Below are positions 14,488-16,764 of a stretch of 16,764 nucleotides of DNA, piece after piece. The notes below the pieces were generated by a model. That model ran no database searches. It was not told the origin of the DNA and was given only the letters and a program-made list of their open reading frames with translations. The stretch is taken from assembly GCA_049515555.1 (NCBI GenBank), contig JBEKTY010000172.1, positions 1-16,764 of the forward strand. The letters are read 5' to 3'. Numbering within the stretch: position 1 is the first letter of the stretch; each line of letters opens with the position of its first letter. Source of the stretch: JBEKTY01 sp049515555. GTDB taxonomy: Bacteria; Planctomycetota; Planctomycetia; Pirellulales; Thermoguttaceae. A program made the position numbers and the translations under genes.

Positions 14488-16764
14488 TCAGGGTTGCAGT
14501 CGTGGTTTGCCATTCCGGACGCCCAGCACCAGCCGTGTGCCATCGAAGCGAACCGTCTGCTTGCCGATCCTCGCTAGAGAGGTTGAAAGCACGCTCGATC
14601 CGTCGGCCGATGTCTCGTAGACCAACGGCGTGCCGCCGGGCGAGGCCATCCGGGCGTGGATCCCGAGGCCCCAGATGTACACGCCCACCTCGTTGCGCCC
14701 GCCGCCGGTGAACCCGTAATAGCCCTTCGGCCCGATGTTCAGCAAATTGGTGACAACCACGTCTTTGGCGTCCTGCCAGCGATTACGGTGGTAGAAGAAG
14801 CCGTGCATCGTGTCGGCGGCCGTCTTGGGCAGCACGGTCGCCGGATTGGCCGGCTGGATATCGGTCGGCCAGTTCACGAAGGCGAACACCGCGCGGTGCG
14901 GATAGACGGCGGCACCGTAGTCGTGATACGAAGGCTTGATGAAAGTGTCGTACATCCACAACAGCGCCGGCCGATACTTCGCGTCGATTGTGCCGAAGCC
15001 GTAAGCGAACTCGCCGCCGTGCGACCCCATGCGGCCGCTCTCGAAGTGGTTGTCGCCGTACACGCCGCGATGCGGGAACATCGGGCCCTGGGCCGAAGGC
15101 ACCATCTCCATGACCCATCGCAGCGTGAGCCACTGGGCGTTGGGTTGCGGCGTGATGTAGTCGCGGCCCGCCGCGCTCCGCAGGGCCGTGAGGAACTCCA
15201 GCCCGCCGCAGTTGGTCGAAACGCGGCTGGCATGGTGCCCCTCAGCGTAGAAGCCATAGTCGCCGAAGCCTTCGTCGAGCAAATGGAGCATGCCCTTTTC
15301 GGACCACCGCAGGCACCTGGCGAGCCGGTCGGCGTCGGTGCCCGGGTCACCCAGGATGCCCAGGACGGCCACACCCGTGCCCAGGTACGCCCCGTAATGG
15401 TTGCTGCCGGGCGGATAGCCCGCGCAGGAACAGAGCCGTTCCATGTCCACCGTCTCGTCGGAATTGCCGTCGTCGCCGGCGCAGCGCTTCTTGTAATTCT
15501 GGATTTCCAGGGCTACTTTCGTGCGGAAGTCCTCGGGCCAGGCGTCGTAGCAGAAGTCGTAGGCATAGGCCACACCGGCAAGGATGGCCCCCGCGCGCAT
15601 CCCGGTGCCGGGGCGGCACCAGGCATAGCGGTTGTCGATGTCGACCTTGCCGTCGAAGCACCACTGGACCGCCTGCCGCGCCAGGTCGGCGTACTTCTTC
15701 TCACCTGTAATCTGGTGGAGGAAGCCGTAGCCCGCGCCGTGCCAGGTGGTAAACGCCCCGATGGGCAGCGAGGGGCTGGTGTTGTGGTTGTTCGGCGGCG
15801 TGGCGTTGAAGACCGTGGGCAGGGTGTCGCCATTCTTACCGTCCAGCAGTTTTCGGAGAAGCGCGAGGATCGCTTTCCCATCGGGGGTCTCGGCCTTCTT
15901 GCGGAGCGCTGCCGCGTCGGCCCTGCGGAACAGCAGCCGCGGATGTTCGCCGGGCGCGACCGGTTTGAAGTCGGCGACGCTCACGTAGGCCGGGGCGAGG
16001 TTGACCGATTCGGCCCACACCGGTTTCGAAACCTTCGGGTCGGCCGATTCAGCCTGGTTCTTGGTCGCCTGCCCGCCGCCGGCAGCCAAGTAGGCCTCGC
16101 CGTACGGTTTGCCGTCGAGCGTCGGCGTAACGAGCGCCTTGCCGGTGACGAAGTTCTGGACCCGGTAGATCGTCAGCTCCAACTCGGCCCGGGCCTGCGG
16201 ATCGCAGCCGACGGAGATCGCCCGGTAGGACACCGCGGTCTTGCCGCGAATGACCGAACCTTCGACGCTCAGGCCGGAGACGTCCATGGGCACTTGCCGC
16301 CAGGGGGCGGTCCCTTGCATCCAGTTGGCGCCAATGACGGCCCGGGTGACCTTGCTGCCGGAGACGCTCACAGACAGGTCAAGCATGGCATCCACCGGTT
16401 CGCCAGGGGCCGGCGACGGGGTCAACTGGACCTTGACACGCGCCTGGTCCCAGCCCGTTTCCACCGGTTGGCCGCCGCCGGTGAGAACGCCCTGGTAGAA
16501 CGTATCGGAACCTGCACCGGTGCGGCTGCCGTGCATGACGGCCTTCCATTTGCCCGTCAACTCGAACGTGTCGTTGCCTTTCTTGTCGGTCGCCGGGACA
16601 GTGGCGCCGTCGAACTCGGCCTCCACTGTGAGCGGCCGGTGGTCGAGCGGGACCCACACATCGGGACACATCAGCAACTTGACCTTGCCCGACACCTTGT
16701 TGCCGCTGCGCCGGATGTCGGCCTCTTCCACTAGGTGGTATGCCTTGTTGAACCGCTGCGCCGA
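14488..16764 (-). CDS. Heparinase II/III-like polysaccharide lyase, 5' end outside window
   Basis: The frame is open to the right edge (11 further codons before the GTG at 16731, reading SAQRFNKAYHL), so the true start is not seen. Numbering from that GTG, residues 1-255 are beta-rich and unrecognised. Residue 263 begins HPRLLFRRADAAALRKKAET, the usual opening of the alpha-helical toroid of heparinase II/III-type and alginate lyases. The toroid follows with YGFLHQITGEKKYADLARQ, PGSNHYGAYLGTGVAVLGI (441-459) and GDYGFYAEGHHASRV (490-504). N444, H445, Y492, Y495 and H499-H500 are candidate active-site residues. From about 640 (MHGFFYHRNRW) begins the C-terminal beta domain, which ends at 747 and is shorter than the roughly 200-350 residues usual for the family. 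The enzyme would cleave a uronic-acid polysaccharide by beta-elimination; the substrate is unknown. Probably exported, though the signal peptide lies outside. Confidence 0.82.
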   Translation of the reverse strand, partial: SAQRFNKAYHLVEEADIRRSGNKVSGKVKLLMCPDVWVPLDHRPLTVEAEFDGATVPATDKKGNDTFELTGKWKAVMHGSRTGAGSDTFYQGVLTGGGQPVETGWDQARVKVQLTPSPAPGEPVDAMLDLSVSVSGSKVTRAVIGANWMQGTAPWRQVPMDVSGLSVEGSVIRGKTAVSYRAISVGCDPQARAELELTIYRVQNFVTGKALVTPTLDGKPYGEAYLAAGGGQATKNQAESADPKVSKPVWAESVNLAPAYVSVADFKPVAPGEHPRLLFRRADAAALRKKAETPDGKAILALLRKLLDGKNGDTLPTVFNATPPNNHNTSPSLPIGAFTTWHGAGYGFLHQITGEKKYADLARQAVQWCFDGKVDIDNRYAWCRPGTGMRAGAILAGVAYAYDFCYDAWPEDFRTKVALEIQNYKKRCAGDDGNSDETVDMERLCSCAGYPPGSNHYGAYLGTGVAVLGILGDPGTDADRLARCLRWSEKGMLHLLDEGFGDYGFYAEGHHASRVSTNCGGLEFLTALRSAAGRDYITPQPNAQWLTLRWVMEMVPSAQGPMFPHRGVYGDNHFESGRMGSHGGEFAYGFGTIDAKYRPALLWMYDTFIKPSYHDYGAAVYPHRAVFAFVNWPTDIQPANPATVLPKTAADTMHGFFYHRNRWQDAKDVVVTNLLNIGPKGYYGFTGGGRNEVGVYIWGLGIHARMASPGGTPLVYETSADGSSVLSTSLARIGKQTVRFDGTRLVLGVRNGKPRLQP

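Noticed and set aside
16729..16731. GTG at 16731 as the true start of the heparinase-like gene
   Set aside because: The frame stays open to the window edge and no signal peptide follows the GTG, so the real start most likely lies outside the window.
14656..16734. Plus-strand open frame of 692 codons opposite the heparinase-like gene
   Set aside because: Same pattern of antisense openness in GC-rich coding DNA. The translation has no recognisable domain, while the minus strand encodes a clear lyase.
1..16764. tRNA, rRNA, insertion sequences or phage genes
   Set aside because: No transposase or integrase motifs, terminal inverted repeats or tRNA-like cloverleaf were noticed on either strand.

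Overview
The window is GC-rich (about 60% by eye). Every gene I can support reads on the minus strand, so transcription runs from base 16764 towards base 1. The content is almost entirely secreted carbohydrate-active enzymes: lyase-like, deacetylase, glycoside-hydrolase-like and esterase remnants. A right-handed beta-helix protein of the pectate-lyase-3 type, several large orphan hydrolases and a protein carrying autotransporter-associated beta-strand repeats together suggest a bacterium of the Planctomycetota-Verrucomicrobiota-Lentisphaerota group, most likely Verrucomicrobiota or Lentisphaerota. No rRNA, ribosomal protein or other taxonomic marker is present, so this rests on gene content alone.

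Layout in transcription order: (1) 16764-14488, a heparinase II/III-like lyase whose 5' end lies outside the window; (2) 14320-11951, a two-domain beta-helix protein (pectate-lyase-3/GH55-like); (3) 11954-8163, a 1263-residue putative hydrolase with a DUF6259-like barrel and C-terminal beta-sandwich modules, overlapping gene 2 by four bases; (4) 8133-7345, a short GH99-like protein; (5) 7254-4045, a polysaccharide deacetylase fused to two Ig/cadherin-like modules and a tail of autotransporter-associated beta-strand repeats; (6) 4008-1135, a large orphan putative glycosidase. The gaps are 167, -4, 29, 90 and 36 bases, which fits one operon or two adjoining ones. Genes 2-6 each begin with a recognisable signal peptide.

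Below base 1135 the sequence is degenerate. It holds a discoidin-like domain fragment with an upstream in-frame stop, then a sialate O-acetylesterase (SASA) fragment in another frame that lacks its N-terminus and seems to have lost its middle, then a short region that may be a coding tail. A short open frame with a very good ribosome binding site (126-1) runs off the left edge.

Taken together this looks like a polysaccharide-degradation locus. A toroid-type lyase and a beta-helix enzyme would cut the chain, a deacetylase (and formerly an esterase) would remove acyl groups, and three putative glycosidases would take down oligosaccharides. No SusC/SusD pair, transporter, sulfatase, sensor or regulator is visible, so the substrate cannot be named. 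The most interesting points are the deacetylase-beta-repeat fusion, the near-identical leader segment shared by the otherwise unrelated genes 2 and 3, two large hydrolases with no clear family, and the decaying left end.
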